Below are positions 43,729 through 52,705 of a stretch of 64,000 nt of DNA, piece after piece. The DNA comes from Flavobacteriales bacterium (lineage in GTDB: Bacteria; Bacteroidota; Bacteroidia; Flavobacteriales_D; Crocinitomicaceae). Location: contig CANGJM010000008.1 of the NCBI GenBank assembly GCA_947454525.1, positions 1-64,000 of the forward strand. Reading direction: 5' to 3'. The notes under the pieces are model-generated. The model searched no databases. It had not been told where the DNA came from and saw only the letters and a program-made list of their open reading frames with translations. The position numbers and the translations under genes were made by a program. How positions within the stretch are numbered: position 1 is the stretch's first letter; each line of letters starts with the position of its first letter.

Positions 43729-44676
43729 ATGCTATTGAAAACCAAGCTATTAACTATCTTGTTAGTTGCAGTAATTGGATCTGTCCAAGCGCAACAAGAT
43801 AAGCTCGTTACTCACTTTATTTTTGATAAAATGAGTATCAATCCGGGTAAAACAGGTCTTGACTTGTACAATGGAATTTGTGCGACGTCAATTTACAGAA
43901 ACCAATGGGACAAAGTCAATGGGGCGCCAAATTCGGCCATCTTGAACATTGAGTCGAATTTATCTCGATTCTTGCCAGGTGGAATTGGCATCAATTTCTA
44001 CCACGATGCAATTGGTTTTTCTCGTCAAAACAATCTTCTTCTTAATTATTCTTACCCAGTCCAAATTGGACGCGCTGGTGTCCTGGGTGTTGGAGTAGGT
44101 ATTGGAATTATGAACTATGGAATGGATCCAAGTTGGGTTCCACCTACTTCAGTTCTTGACCCTACTTTACCTGTGGGATTTGCTGCAACTTCAGTAGATG
44201 CCAATTTCGGTTTGTATTTCCAAGCAAAAAACTACTATGTTGGTGTTTCCTCAACTCACCTAACTGAGTCTGAATTAACAAAAGCGGTGGCAAACGTAAC
44301 CCAAAGCTACCAAACAGCTCGTCACTACTATTTAATGGGTGGGTACAAGTTTAAGGATGTAGCGAATGGAACAATCGATGCGCAAATGTTAGTTCGCACC
44401 GATTTAATTAAGTTCTCAGCAGACTTGAATGCGCGTTACCTATTTAAAATGGACGGTAAAGATGCATACGGTGGATTGTCGTTTAGAACATCTGATGCAA
44501 TTGCAGTGATGTTAGGTTATTCCCCAATACCGAAATTTCAAGTTGGATATTCTTACGATATTACCGTAAATAAATTAGCAAGTATTTCTCGTGGATCTCA
44601 CGAGATGGTGGTGAAATATTGTTATTTCATACCACCACCTCCGAAGACGAAAGCGAGACACCCACGTATGTTGTAG
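43729..44676 (+). CDS. type IX secretion outer-membrane protein, PorP/SprF family
   Basis: 315 aa. Signal peptide (MLLKTKLLTILLVAVIGSVQAQ), then the family opening THFIFDKMSINPGKTGLDLYNGICATSIYRNQWD, quoted here only in part as FDKMSINPG and IYRNQWDKVNG. A 14-strand type barrel follows (RFLPGGIGINFYHDAIG; VGVGIGIMNYGM; GLSFRTSDAIAVMLGYS). It is an outer-membrane protein that works with the type IX machine, often handling type B cargo such as those in this window. It precedes gldK by ~110 bases. Confidence 0.92.
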   Translation: MLLKTKLLTILLVAVIGSVQAQQDKLVTHFIFDKMSINPGKTGLDLYNGICATSIYRNQWDKVNGAPNSAILNIESNLSRFLPGGIGINFYHDAIGFSRQNNLLLNYSYPVQIGRAGVLGVGVGIGIMNYGMDPSWVPPTSVLDPTLPVGFAATSVDANFGLYFQAKNYYVGVSSTHLTESELTKAVANVTQSYQTARHYYLMGGYKFKDVANGTIDAQMLVRTDLIKFSADLNARYLFKMDGKDAYGGLSFRTSDAIAVMLGYSPIPKFQVGYSYDITVNKLASISRGSHEMVVKYCYFIPPPPKTKARHPRML

Positions 44677-44787
44677 TAGACGTACAAAATATAATGTAAC
44701 CATTTTTATAGTTCTTACGTTATACCCCAAGTTAAAAGAATCCTGTAGCAAGGTAATTTGGATAATGGCAGAACCAAAAACAAAAGA

Positions 44788-46824
44788 ATGAAAAAATTAA
44801 TTAGTTTTTTATTTGTACTAACTTTCTTATACTCTTGTAGTGATGTAGAAGGAAATTTAGTAGGTGTGAGTGGTAGAGACACCTGGTACCCAGACGTTCT
44901 AGGACCTGGAAAAATGCCTTTAGGAATGGTTTACGTTCCTTCTGGTGCCTTTCAGTCCGGTGAAGACGATGAGGATATCATGGGAATGCATACCGCACGC
45001 AAAAAAACAGTGTCTGTTCCAGCTTTCTACATGGATGCTACGGAAATCTCTAACAATGAGTACCGTCAGTTTGTTCATTGGGTGCGTGACTCTATTGCAC
45101 GTGAGAAACTGTACAGAAGAAGTTTCGATGAAGAAGCAGAACGTTGGGTAAATGTTCCTGATAATTTCTTTAAAGAGCCATATCGTACACTGATGAATAT
45201 GGGTTCTGATATTCAAGGGGGTAATACGTCATTCCAATTATTTATGGATTCAACCAACAACGCAAATGCGGATCAAACGTATTTGACGATGATGGGAACA
45301 TACGACAAAGGAAAAGGTAAAGGGAAAAAATTAGTGAATGGTTTCCAATATGACCAAAAGAAATATGGTATCACTTCTTCACCTGACCAAAAAATTGATG
45401 TGGTGATGTCTGATGACGATTTAAGAGGTATTTTCCAAATGTATAGTGGTGCTTCGAAGAAAAACGCTCCGGACAAACAAGCTAAAGGTGGTACGGCAAA
45501 AACGACGTACAATCAAGGTGGGCGTATAGAAAATCGTAAGTACTTCACATTAAACTGGGCTGAACCAGTTGACTATGAAGACCCAGAGATTGCTTTCTTA
45601 TTGTCTGATATGTATTACAGTGCAGATGAAAGCTTCTACAAAAGAAGAGAAATCGATACACGTTTATTGTTCTTTGATTACTTCTGGATCGATTACAAAG
45701 AAGCCGCTCGTCGTGGAAAAGTTATTACAAAAGCAATCGATGCACGTAAATCTTTCGCTTACGATAGTTTGAATGGAGAAGCTTCTAATAATATCTATAA
45801 AAGAGATCGTCGTGAACCTCTAGGAAAAGATTACAAATCAAATGACCAACACCGTTCAACATTGTATACAGTTGATCAAAACACAAACAAAGTTTGGGTA
45901 GATACAACATTATATGTTGATCAGTGGGCTGAAGGAGTAACGAAAATCAACGATACAAACTCATTGAAAGGGTCGATTCTTGCTAATCCAGGTCAAGATT
46001 TAGACTTAGGATTTACAGACAGTAAAGGACAACACAACGCCATTCGTGGGCATACAGATAGAAGTCGTTTCATTATCAAGGAGCGTATCAACATTTATCC
46101 AGATACACTTTGTTGGGTTAGAGACTTTACGTATGCGAATCATACGCCAATGGCTCAAAACTACTTCTGGAATACTGCATATGACAATTACCCAGTTGTT
46201 GGTGTAACATGGCCACAAGCGAAAGCATTCTCAGTTTGGAGAACCCAAATTTTCCATTCTTGGTTGCAATCAAATGGTGACTTGTTTGTAAACGATTTCC
46301 GTTTGCCAACTGAAAGTGAGTGGGAGAGAGCAGCACGTGGAGATTTGGACATGGCGCAATATCCTTGGGGTGGTCCATACATCAGAAACGCAAGTGGATG
46401 TTTCTTGGCAAACTTCAAACCAATGAGAGGTCGTTACTTCGAAGACGGTGGATTCTACACAGTGAAAGTTTACTCGTACAATCCAAATGGATTTGGTTTG
46501 TATTGTATGGCTGGAAATGTGGCTGAATGGTGTTCAACAGCTTATGATCCATCAGCGTACGAATTCGAAACGGACATGAGTGCGGATTATGAATACGACG
46601 CGAAAGATGGTGATCATCCAGCTAAAAAACGTAAAGTAACACGAGGTGGTTCGTGGAAAGATATTGGGTTCTATCTAATGAACAGTACACGTTCATATGA
46701 ATACCAAGACACAGCTAAATCTTATATTGGATTTAGAAACACAATGACTCACTTGGGTCGTGGTGGTAAAAATATCGAAGCGGAGAACGGAGAAGAGATC
46801 CAAAGCGATATTACAATTAAGTAA
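44788..46824 (+). CDS. gldK: GldK, T9SS outer-membrane ring lipoprotein
   Basis: 678 aa from ATG 44788, chosen because MKKLISFLFVLTFLYSC is a lipoprotein signal; the frame is open ten codons earlier. It is a formylglycine-generating-enzyme-like (SUMF1) fold: GMVYVPSGAFQSGEDDED, FYMDATEISNNEYRQFVHWV, VVGVTWPQAKAFSVWR, RLPTESEWERAARGD, GNVAEWCSTAYDP, TRGGSWKD and YIGFRNTM. A long insert (~120-420) is typical of GldK. With GldN it forms the periplasmic ring of the type IX machine, attached to the outer membrane. First gene of gldKLMN. Confidence 0.97.
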   Translation: MKKLISFLFVLTFLYSCSDVEGNLVGVSGRDTWYPDVLGPGKMPLGMVYVPSGAFQSGEDDEDIMGMHTARKKTVSVPAFYMDATEISNNEYRQFVHWVRDSIAREKLYRRSFDEEAERWVNVPDNFFKEPYRTLMNMGSDIQGGNTSFQLFMDSTNNANADQTYLTMMGTYDKGKGKGKKLVNGFQYDQKKYGITSSPDQKIDVVMSDDDLRGIFQMYSGASKKNAPDKQAKGGTAKTTYNQGGRIENRKYFTLNWAEPVDYEDPEIAFLLSDMYYSADESFYKRREIDTRLLFFDYFWIDYKEAARRGKVITKAIDARKSFAYDSLNGEASNNIYKRDRREPLGKDYKSNDQHRSTLYTVDQNTNKVWVDTTLYVDQWAEGVTKINDTNSLKGSILANPGQDLDLGFTDSKGQHNAIRGHTDRSRFIIKERINIYPDTLCWVRDFTYANHTPMAQNYFWNTAYDNYPVVGVTWPQAKAFSVWRTQIFHSWLQSNGDLFVNDFRLPTESEWERAARGDLDMAQYPWGGPYIRNASGCFLANFKPMRGRYFEDGGFYTVKVYSYNPNGFGLYCMAGNVAEWCSTAYDPSAYEFETDMSADYEYDAKDGDHPAKKRKVTRGGSWKDIGFYLMNSTRSYEYQDTAKSYIGFRNTMTHLGRGGKNIEAENGEEIQSDITIK

Positions 46825-46862
46825 TCAATGTTAATCTATAGTTTAATTTAAAATCAAAAGTT

Positions 46863-47684
46863 ATGAGTGGTAATGGTGGTTTTTTTGCTTCAAGAAAGTA
46901 CAAGTTATTTGTTAAATACCTTTCTGGATTTGGAGCATCGGTGGTAATTGTTGGTGCGTTATTTAAGATCATGCACTGGCCTGGATGTGATGCGATGTTG
47001 ATCGCAGGGTTGTTGACAGAGGCGGGGATTTTTGCATTTATTGCACTTGAACCAATGCACGAGGATCCAGATTGGACACGTGTTTTTCCTGAGTTAGCAG
47101 TACAAGAAAACAATGAAGACAATCGTCTTTTACCTTTATTGAAAAAAGGTGGATTAGGTGGCGGTGGTGCTGCAGACGGTCTTGCAAAAGAATTAGACAA
47201 AGCAGGAATCGATTCAGCGTTACTTTCACGTTTGAAAGACGGAATGTCAAATTTAGCTGACAACGCAAAATCTCTTGGTGCGGTAGCAACAGCTGCTGGA
47301 GCAACAGATTCTTATGTTAAAAGTTTAGAAACAGCTTCTGCTGGATTGACAAAATTAACTGATCAATATGCAGCTTCTGCACAAGCAATTGCTGGTATCG
47401 CAGGTGAAGGACAAGGAAACTTCGGTTCTGAAATGCAAAAATTAGGTCAAAACCTTGGTGCATTGAACAATGTGTATGAATTACAGTTGAAATCTTCTCA
47501 AGACTACTTAGACTCACTAGGTCAAATGAGTGCTCTTCAAGAAAACATTAAAAATATTATGACGGATCTTGCTGCTTCAGCAAAAGATACGGCATCTTAC
47601 CGTGAAAACATGTCCATGTTGTCTCAAAACTTAACTGATTTGAATAACGTATATGGTAACATGTTGAAAGCTATGAGAGCTTAA
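46863..47684 (+). CDS. gldL: GldL, T9SS inner-membrane motor protein
   Basis: 273 aa. Two N-terminal transmembrane helices, ~15-35 (VKYLSGFGASVVIVGALFKI) and ~40-62 (MLIAGLLTEAGIFAFIALEP). The second holds the Glu expected in the proton path. A long cytoplasmic helical tail with Gly linkers follows. GldL surrounds the GldM stalk and turns proton flow into rotation for secretion and gliding. Second gene of gldKLMN. Confidence 0.97.
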   Translation: MSGNGGFFASRKYKLFVKYLSGFGASVVIVGALFKIMHWPGCDAMLIAGLLTEAGIFAFIALEPMHEDPDWTRVFPELAVQENNEDNRLLPLLKKGGLGGGGAADGLAKELDKAGIDSALLSRLKDGMSNLADNAKSLGAVATAAGATDSYVKSLETASAGLTKLTDQYAASAQAIAGIAGEGQGNFGSEMQKLGQNLGALNNVYELQLKSSQDYLDSLGQMSALQENIKNIMTDLAASAKDTASYRENMSMLSQNLTDLNNVYGNMLKAMRA

Positions 47685-47737
47685 TTTTAGTACGTACTAA
47701 TTTTATTTAATTACAAACAAACTAAAAGCTAGAAATT

Positions 47738-49504
47738 ATGGCAGGTGGTAAGGAAACCCCAAGACAGAAGATGATTGGTATGATGTACCTCGTTTTGACT
47801 GCTCTTCTTGCATTGAACGTTTCCAAACAAATTTTGGATGCATTCGTTGCGATTGAAGAGAACATTCAACGTGGGAGCATTACACAATTAGAGCGCGGTA
47901 ACGCTGCAAAAAGTGCCTTGATCGAAGAAATGAGTTCAACGGCAAAAGATGAATCAGGTAAAGCAAAAATCGAAAAAATCAAAAAATACCTAGGTATGAT
48001 TGAGAAAATCGATAAAGAAGCTGGTTCATTAATCAAGTACATCGACGACATCAAGTTAGAAATGATGGAGAAGGCGAAAGAAGATGTAAAAACGGTAAAA
48101 GCGGATGATGAAAAGGTGATTGTATGGAAAAAATACGATCCTAAATTCCCTCTTCAACCAACACGTTTGAATTTAATGGCTGTTCAAGCAAAGGATCAAT
48201 TTGATATTCCTATGCACGAAATCGTTGGTTCTGAAATCACAAAGTTAGATCCAACTAAGCATGGAGTTAAATTGTGGAAGCAATATAACGGTTTCCGTAA
48301 ATTTATTGTTGAGCAAACCGGAACATACCGTGAAGGGGAGAAAAACAATTGGAAAGTAAAGGTTACGGATATTAATGATAACATGCCTAACCTGAAATTG
48401 CAAGAGAAAATCGCTGCAATGATTAATGCAAAATCGAATAAAGTGAATCCTGAGGATGTAGAAGTTCTTTTAGGACTTTACCAAGAGTTAACGAAAATCG
48501 AATTTGCTGATCACCATGAACAAAAGAATATCCATTGGATGGGACGTACATTTGACCACGCTCCGATGGTAGGTGCCTTAGCTTCATTGTCTTCTTTGCA
48601 AAATGAGATTTTAAGTGCTCGTGCGAAAGCAGTAAACTTATTGAAAAGTAAAGTAACTGTGGGAGAGTTCTCTTTCAATAAAATTCAAGAACTAGTTTCT
48701 GGTCCAGGTGTGGCTACAGAGGGTGAAGAAATTGAATTAAAAGTGACGATGGCTGCTTACGATTCAGATAACAACCCTGAAGTAACTGGTTCAGGTTCTA
48801 TCGTTGTAAAAGACGGTGTTGGAACAGTTAAAACGAGAGCTTCTGGTCCTGGGGAAATGAATCTTAGTGGAACAGTAATGATCCGCAACAAGTCAGGTGT
48901 TGAATACAGACGTCCTTGGTCTTGGAAAGTGGCAATCGCGAAACCACAAGGATCGATTTCATTGCCTGAAATGAGCGTTCTTTACAAAGGTTGGAATAAT
49001 AAAGTTGTGCCAGTTGTGGCAGGAATGGTTAGTTCGGATATCACTGTGAATGGTGGTACAAAAACAAAAGCTTCTTGGACAGATGCAGATGGGAACAAAT
49101 ACAATGGATTCTATGTAAACATAACAGGTCCTTCGAAATTTGTAACGATTACTTTGTCAGGTAAAGATAAAGATGGAAAGTCTAAAAGCTTTGGTACGTT
49201 TAAGTACAAAGTGAAACCTTTCCCAAGTGCACAGTTACAAGGAACAACGATCTCAAAAACTACTGGTTTCAAAGCGGTTGTTAGTTTAGGTCCAGATAGT
49301 CCATTTACAGGAGTAGGATTTACGGTAATGGGTGGTGAGGTTTCAATCGGAAACGAAACGATTCCTTTCTCAGGTGACCGTGTTCCTTCAAGTGTAGTAG
49401 CTAAAATTAAAGCAGGTAAGAAAATTGCGATTGATGTAACCTACAAAAGAACAGGTACAGCAACTCCATCGATTGCCTCAGGAGTTCTTAAGGTAGTTCC
49501 TTAA
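47738..49504 (+). CDS. gldM: GldM, T9SS motor stalk protein
   Basis: 588 aa. N-terminal ETPRQKMIGMMYLVLTALLA with one transmembrane helix continuing ALNVSKQILDAF, then a periplasmic part of helical D1 (~40-220) and three Ig-like domains (e.g. KVTMAAYDSDNNPEVTGSGS; SWTDADGNKYNGFYVNI). It spans the periplasm as a dimer and links GldL to the GldK/GldN ring. Third gene of gldKLMN. Confidence 0.97.
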   Translation: MAGGKETPRQKMIGMMYLVLTALLALNVSKQILDAFVAIEENIQRGSITQLERGNAAKSALIEEMSSTAKDESGKAKIEKIKKYLGMIEKIDKEAGSLIKYIDDIKLEMMEKAKEDVKTVKADDEKVIVWKKYDPKFPLQPTRLNLMAVQAKDQFDIPMHEIVGSEITKLDPTKHGVKLWKQYNGFRKFIVEQTGTYREGEKNNWKVKVTDINDNMPNLKLQEKIAAMINAKSNKVNPEDVEVLLGLYQELTKIEFADHHEQKNIHWMGRTFDHAPMVGALASLSSLQNEILSARAKAVNLLKSKVTVGEFSFNKIQELVSGPGVATEGEEIELKVTMAAYDSDNNPEVTGSGSIVVKDGVGTVKTRASGPGEMNLSGTVMIRNKSGVEYRRPWSWKVAIAKPQGSISLPEMSVLYKGWNNKVVPVVAGMVSSDITVNGGTKTKASWTDADGNKYNGFYVNITGPSKFVTITLSGKDKDGKSKSFGTFKYKVKPFPSAQLQGTTISKTTGFKAVVSLGPDSPFTGVGFTVMGGEVSIGNETIPFSGDRVPSSVVAKIKAGKKIAIDVTYKRTGTATPSIASGVLKVVP

Positions 49505-49523
49505 TAGTGATAAATTAAAAGAA

Positions 49524-50786
49524 ATGCGTATGAAAAATGTATTGTTGGTTGTCGGATGTATGTTTGCAGCAGTAAGCTATAGCCAAGATCGTCCTCAAAG
49601 AGGACCCTATAATACATTGCCCAATGGGGTAAAAGACGGGGTCGTAATTAAGGAGGAAGTTCCTGTAAGACAAGCTGTTCAACCAGAACATGTTCGCGAA
49701 GCGGACTTAGTTTGGTCGAAACGTGTGTTTTCTCGAATTGATTCTCGTGAAAAGATTAATCATGATATCTTTTTGCCTTATGATTACTTTGATGGTGATT
49801 TAGCCTCTGGTTCATCTTACCGTCCGTCCTCGCCTAACGACATCGATGATCCTACATGGAACAAAGATCAACGTCGTTGGTCCCTTTGGACAATCATGTT
49901 ACGTCACCTTATGTTGGGAGATTTAACAATGTACCGCGTTTCTAGTGAATTTTATCCGGATGTTGAGGATGGATTCAGCTTTAAGTATCCAATTGCACAC
50001 CAAGGTCAAAACGACTATTTTGAGGTAAAAAAATACCGTAACGAAATTAACGGTGTGGTTACTTCAGGTGGTATTGGTCCTAAATTACGTATTTACCGTC
50101 CAGTTTCTGAAGATACGCTTGACATTGTTAAGACTGATCAAACATTAACAGCTTACTTGGATTCATTGCGTTCTGATCCTGATTACGAAGATTTATTCGG
50201 AATTGAAATCACGAAATTGCAAGAATGGTGGGATTTTGCTTCTGTGAACTCTCCGGTACGTAAAGATGGTATTACGATGTACATCCCTTCTAACAATATT
50301 GTTGCTTACAACATTAAAGAGGATTGGTTTTTTGATAAAGAACGTTCTATGTTCCTTCAAAAAATAATTGCTATCGCTCCAGTTGCAAGGTATACGTATG
50401 AGGAACCAGGAGAAGGCGAATTGCCAACTCGTGGTGAATTACTTGTCTATGATCAATCAGGAAAGCCATTTCTTTTCAGTTCGACAGGAAATACATTTGA
50501 AGAGTATGAAGGTCGTGTAGAAGAACGTGAGATGTTCTGGATTTATTTCGATGAGTTACGCAACGTAATCATTAACTATTACGTGTACAACGACCGAAAT
50601 GATGCACAATGGATGTCTATGGACGATTTGTTCTGGAAACGTAAGTTTAACTCTACAATCTACAAAGTATCTGATAAGTTTGATCGTGAGATTCAAGATT
50701 ATAAATATGGTGTGGATGCATTGTATGAGGCAGAAAGAATTAAAGAAGATATGCGTAAATGGGAACACGATTTATGGCATTTCTAA
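49524..50786 (+). CDS. gldN: GldN, T9SS periplasmic ring protein
   Basis: 420 aa. Signal peptide (MRMKNVLLVVGCMFAAVSYSQ, or from the second ATG, 49530), then the family landmarks ADLVWSKRVFSRIDSREKIN, PYDYFDGDLASGSSYRPSS and WTIMLRHLMLGDLTMYRVSS. The C-terminal half has DAQWMSMDDLFWKRKFNST. It partners GldK in the periplasmic ring. Length is somewhat above the usual ~310-360, mainly from the middle region. Last gene of gldKLMN, followed by a terminator. Confidence 0.96.
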   Translation: MRMKNVLLVVGCMFAAVSYSQDRPQRGPYNTLPNGVKDGVVIKEEVPVRQAVQPEHVREADLVWSKRVFSRIDSREKINHDIFLPYDYFDGDLASGSSYRPSSPNDIDDPTWNKDQRRWSLWTIMLRHLMLGDLTMYRVSSEFYPDVEDGFSFKYPIAHQGQNDYFEVKKYRNEINGVVTSGGIGPKLRIYRPVSEDTLDIVKTDQTLTAYLDSLRSDPDYEDLFGIEITKLQEWWDFASVNSPVRKDGITMYIPSNNIVAYNIKEDWFFDKERSMFLQKIIAIAPVARYTYEEPGEGELPTRGELLVYDQSGKPFLFSSTGNTFEEYEGRVEEREMFWIYFDELRNVIINYYVYNDRNDAQWMSMDDLFWKRKFNSTIYKVSDKFDREIQDYKYGVDALYEAERIKEDMRKWEHDLWHF

Positions 50787-50803
50787 AATAATCGAATAAG
50801 TTG

Positions 50804-50834
50804 AAAGCCCCGTTGTGAAACGGGGCTTTTTTAT
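50804..50834 (+). terminator. Rho-independent terminator of gldKLMN
   Basis: A 9-bp GC-rich stem AAAGCCCCG (50804-50812) / CGGGGCTTT (50821-50829), followed by a run of T. Confidence 0.92.
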
Positions 50835-50836
50835 TT

Positions 50837-50844
50837 TAATTTTG
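50837..50844 (+). promoter_or_regulatory. -7 box TAATTTTG, four bases before GTG
   Basis: An exact TAnnTTTG separated by four bases (TAAG) from the GTG at 50849. It begins in the T tail of the gldN terminator. Confidence 0.7.
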
Positions 50845-50848
50845 TAAG

Positions 50849-51406
50849 GTGAAGTGGATAGGAAATAGAATCAGTTTTGTTGACCAACGTACGAAAACGA
50901 CAATCGTAGTGGACCCAGAAAAAAACCTGTGGATCAATGCAATTATGGGTTCGTGGCTTGCCATGTGGTATGCAATTGGAGGAACTGTTTTTTGGGCACT
51001 CAATGTAATGCCTCTCAAAGAACAGGAAGTTATCATCTTATGGGTTTTTGTGGTGTTCTGGTGCTATTATGCGTTCAGAGTAACGAAATCATTTCTTTGG
51101 ATCATGTTCGGACAAGAATTCATCAAGATTGATGACCGTGCCTTTCATTTGAAAAAAAGCATCTTATCCTATGGGAAATCTTATCCATATTATTTCGATA
51201 ACATCAAGAATATGACCTACGAAATCCCAAAACAAGGTTCCATTCAGGGTATTTGGGAATCTTCACCATGGATTAATGGTGGGGAACGTTTTTCCTTTGA
51301 TTATTTCCAAAAGAAAATAACTTTCGGAAGAAAATTATCCGAAAAGGAAGCCAAGTTGCTGTCACAACTGATAACAAAGAAAATTCAAGAACGCGCAAAA
51401 AATTAA
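50849..51406 (+). CDS. small two-helix membrane protein with PH-like C-terminal part
   Basis: 185 aa, starting at GTG 50849; the -7 box four bases upstream supports this start. An N-terminal charged stretch (VDQRTKTTIVVDPEKN) precedes two transmembrane helices, ~32-52 (IMGSWLAMWYAIGGTVFWAL) and ~60-80 (VIILWVFVVFWCYYAF). The C-terminal ~95 residues are beta-rich and PH-like (FIKIDDRAFHLKKSILSYGKS). The kbl gene starts one base after its stop, so they form an operon. I do not recognise the family. Confidence 0.65.
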   Translation: MKWIGNRISFVDQRTKTTIVVDPEKNLWINAIMGSWLAMWYAIGGTVFWALNVMPLKEQEVIILWVFVVFWCYYAFRVTKSFLWIMFGQEFIKIDDRAFHLKKSILSYGKSYPYYFDNIKNMTYEIPKQGSIQGIWESSPWINGGERFSFDYFQKKITFGRKLSEKEAKLLSQLITKKIQERAKN

Positions 51407-51407
51407 T

Positions 51408-52595
51408 ATGTACGGATCAATCAAACAATTTTTATCTGAAGAGTTAAGTTCAATCGAAGAAAATGGACTCTTAAAGAAAGAACGAATCATTACAAGTCCG
51501 CAAGGAGCACAAGTAACCATTTCAACGGGTGAAGAGGTTGTTGTCATGTGTGCAAACAATTACTTGGGGCTATCATCACATCCAGACGTAGTATCCGCGG
51601 CTAAAAACGCGTTGGATACACATGGATTCGGAATGTCTTCCGTACGATTTATTTGTGGCACGCAGGACATTCACAAAGAATTAGAAGCCAAAATTGCACA
51701 GTTCTACGGGACAGAGGATACGATTTTATATGCAGCTGCCTTTGATGCAAATGGAGGCGTTTTTGAACCCTTGTTTACCGAACAAGATGCAATCATTTCA
51801 GATGAATTAAATCATGCTTCCATTATTGATGGAGTAAGATTAGCGAAAGCAGCTCGTTACCGCTACAAGCATTCAGACATGGCTGATTTGGAACAGCAAT
51901 TAATCAAAGCACAAGACCAACGTTTTCGAGTAATCGTAACTGATGGTGTATTCTCTATGGATGGTGACATCGCCAAAATGGATCAAATTTGTGATTTAGC
52001 CGATAAATACGACGCACTTGTCATGACAGACGAATGTCACTCCGCTGGATTTATCGGAAAAACAGGTCGTGGTGTTCCGGAACATTGTGGCGTAATGGAC
52101 AGAGTAGACATTATAACAGGAACACTTGGCAAGGCTTTAGGTGGTGCAATGGGTGGATATACCACAGGGAAAAAGGAAATTATTGACATGTTACGTCAAC
52201 GTTCTCGTCCGTATTTATTTTCGAATTCCCTGGCACCAGCAATTGTGGGCGCATCGATTAAAGTTTTCGATATTCTTAGCTCAACGACTGAATTAAGAGA
52301 TCGCCTTGAAGAAAATACGCACTATTTTAAAAAACAAATTATCGAAGCAGGATTCGACATCAAACCTGGAGACTCTCCGATTGTACCCATTATGCTTTAC
52401 GACGCGGCTCTTTCTCAAAAGTTTGCTAATCAATTACTAGATGAAGGTGTGTATGCCATCGGATTCTTTTATCCCGTTGTTGCAAAGGGACAAGCACGCA
52501 TTCGAACACAAATTTCTGCGGCTCACACACAAGCAGATTTGGATAAAGCGATTGCCGCCTTTATCAAAGTAGGAAAGAACTTGAATGTTATCTAA
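51408..52595 (+). CDS. kbl: glycine C-acetyltransferase (2-amino-3-ketobutyrate CoA ligase)
   Basis: 395 aa, full length. Fold-type I PLP enzyme of the oxoamine synthase group: CANNYLGLSSHPDVVSAA, GFGMSSVRFICGTQDIHKEL, DELNHASIIDGVRLAKA, VTDGVFSMDGDIAKM, and the Schiff-base Lys in TGTLGKALGGAMGGY. SSVRFICGTQDIHK is the Kbl signature rather than that of BioF or HemA. It makes glycine and acetyl-CoA in threonine breakdown; the dehydrogenase gene is not next to it. Confidence 0.95.
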   Translation: MYGSIKQFLSEELSSIEENGLLKKERIITSPQGAQVTISTGEEVVVMCANNYLGLSSHPDVVSAAKNALDTHGFGMSSVRFICGTQDIHKELEAKIAQFYGTEDTILYAAAFDANGGVFEPLFTEQDAIISDELNHASIIDGVRLAKAARYRYKHSDMADLEQQLIKAQDQRFRVIVTDGVFSMDGDIAKMDQICDLADKYDALVMTDECHSAGFIGKTGRGVPEHCGVMDRVDIITGTLGKALGGAMGGYTTGKKEIIDMLRQRSRPYLFSNSLAPAIVGASIKVFDILSSTTELRDRLEENTHYFKKQIIEAGFDIKPGDSPIVPIMLYDAALSQKFANQLLDEGVYAIGFFYPVVAKGQARIRTQISAAHTQADLDKAIAAFIKVGKNLNVI

Positions 52596-52674
52596 GGATA
52601 AAAACTTTGTTATTACTTTGTATGATAATAAGTCGTTTTCTGACTTAGATCAATTAGACATTCAACATGTAGTG

Positions 52675-52705
52675 AAAGGACAAAAAAATTTGTCCTTTTT
52701 TATTT
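52675..52705 (+). terminator. Rho-independent terminator of kbl
   Basis: A 10-bp stem AAAGGACAAA / TTTGTCCTTT (52675-52698) with loop AAAA and a T-rich tail. The tail runs into the stop codon of the convergent gene. Confidence 0.88.
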
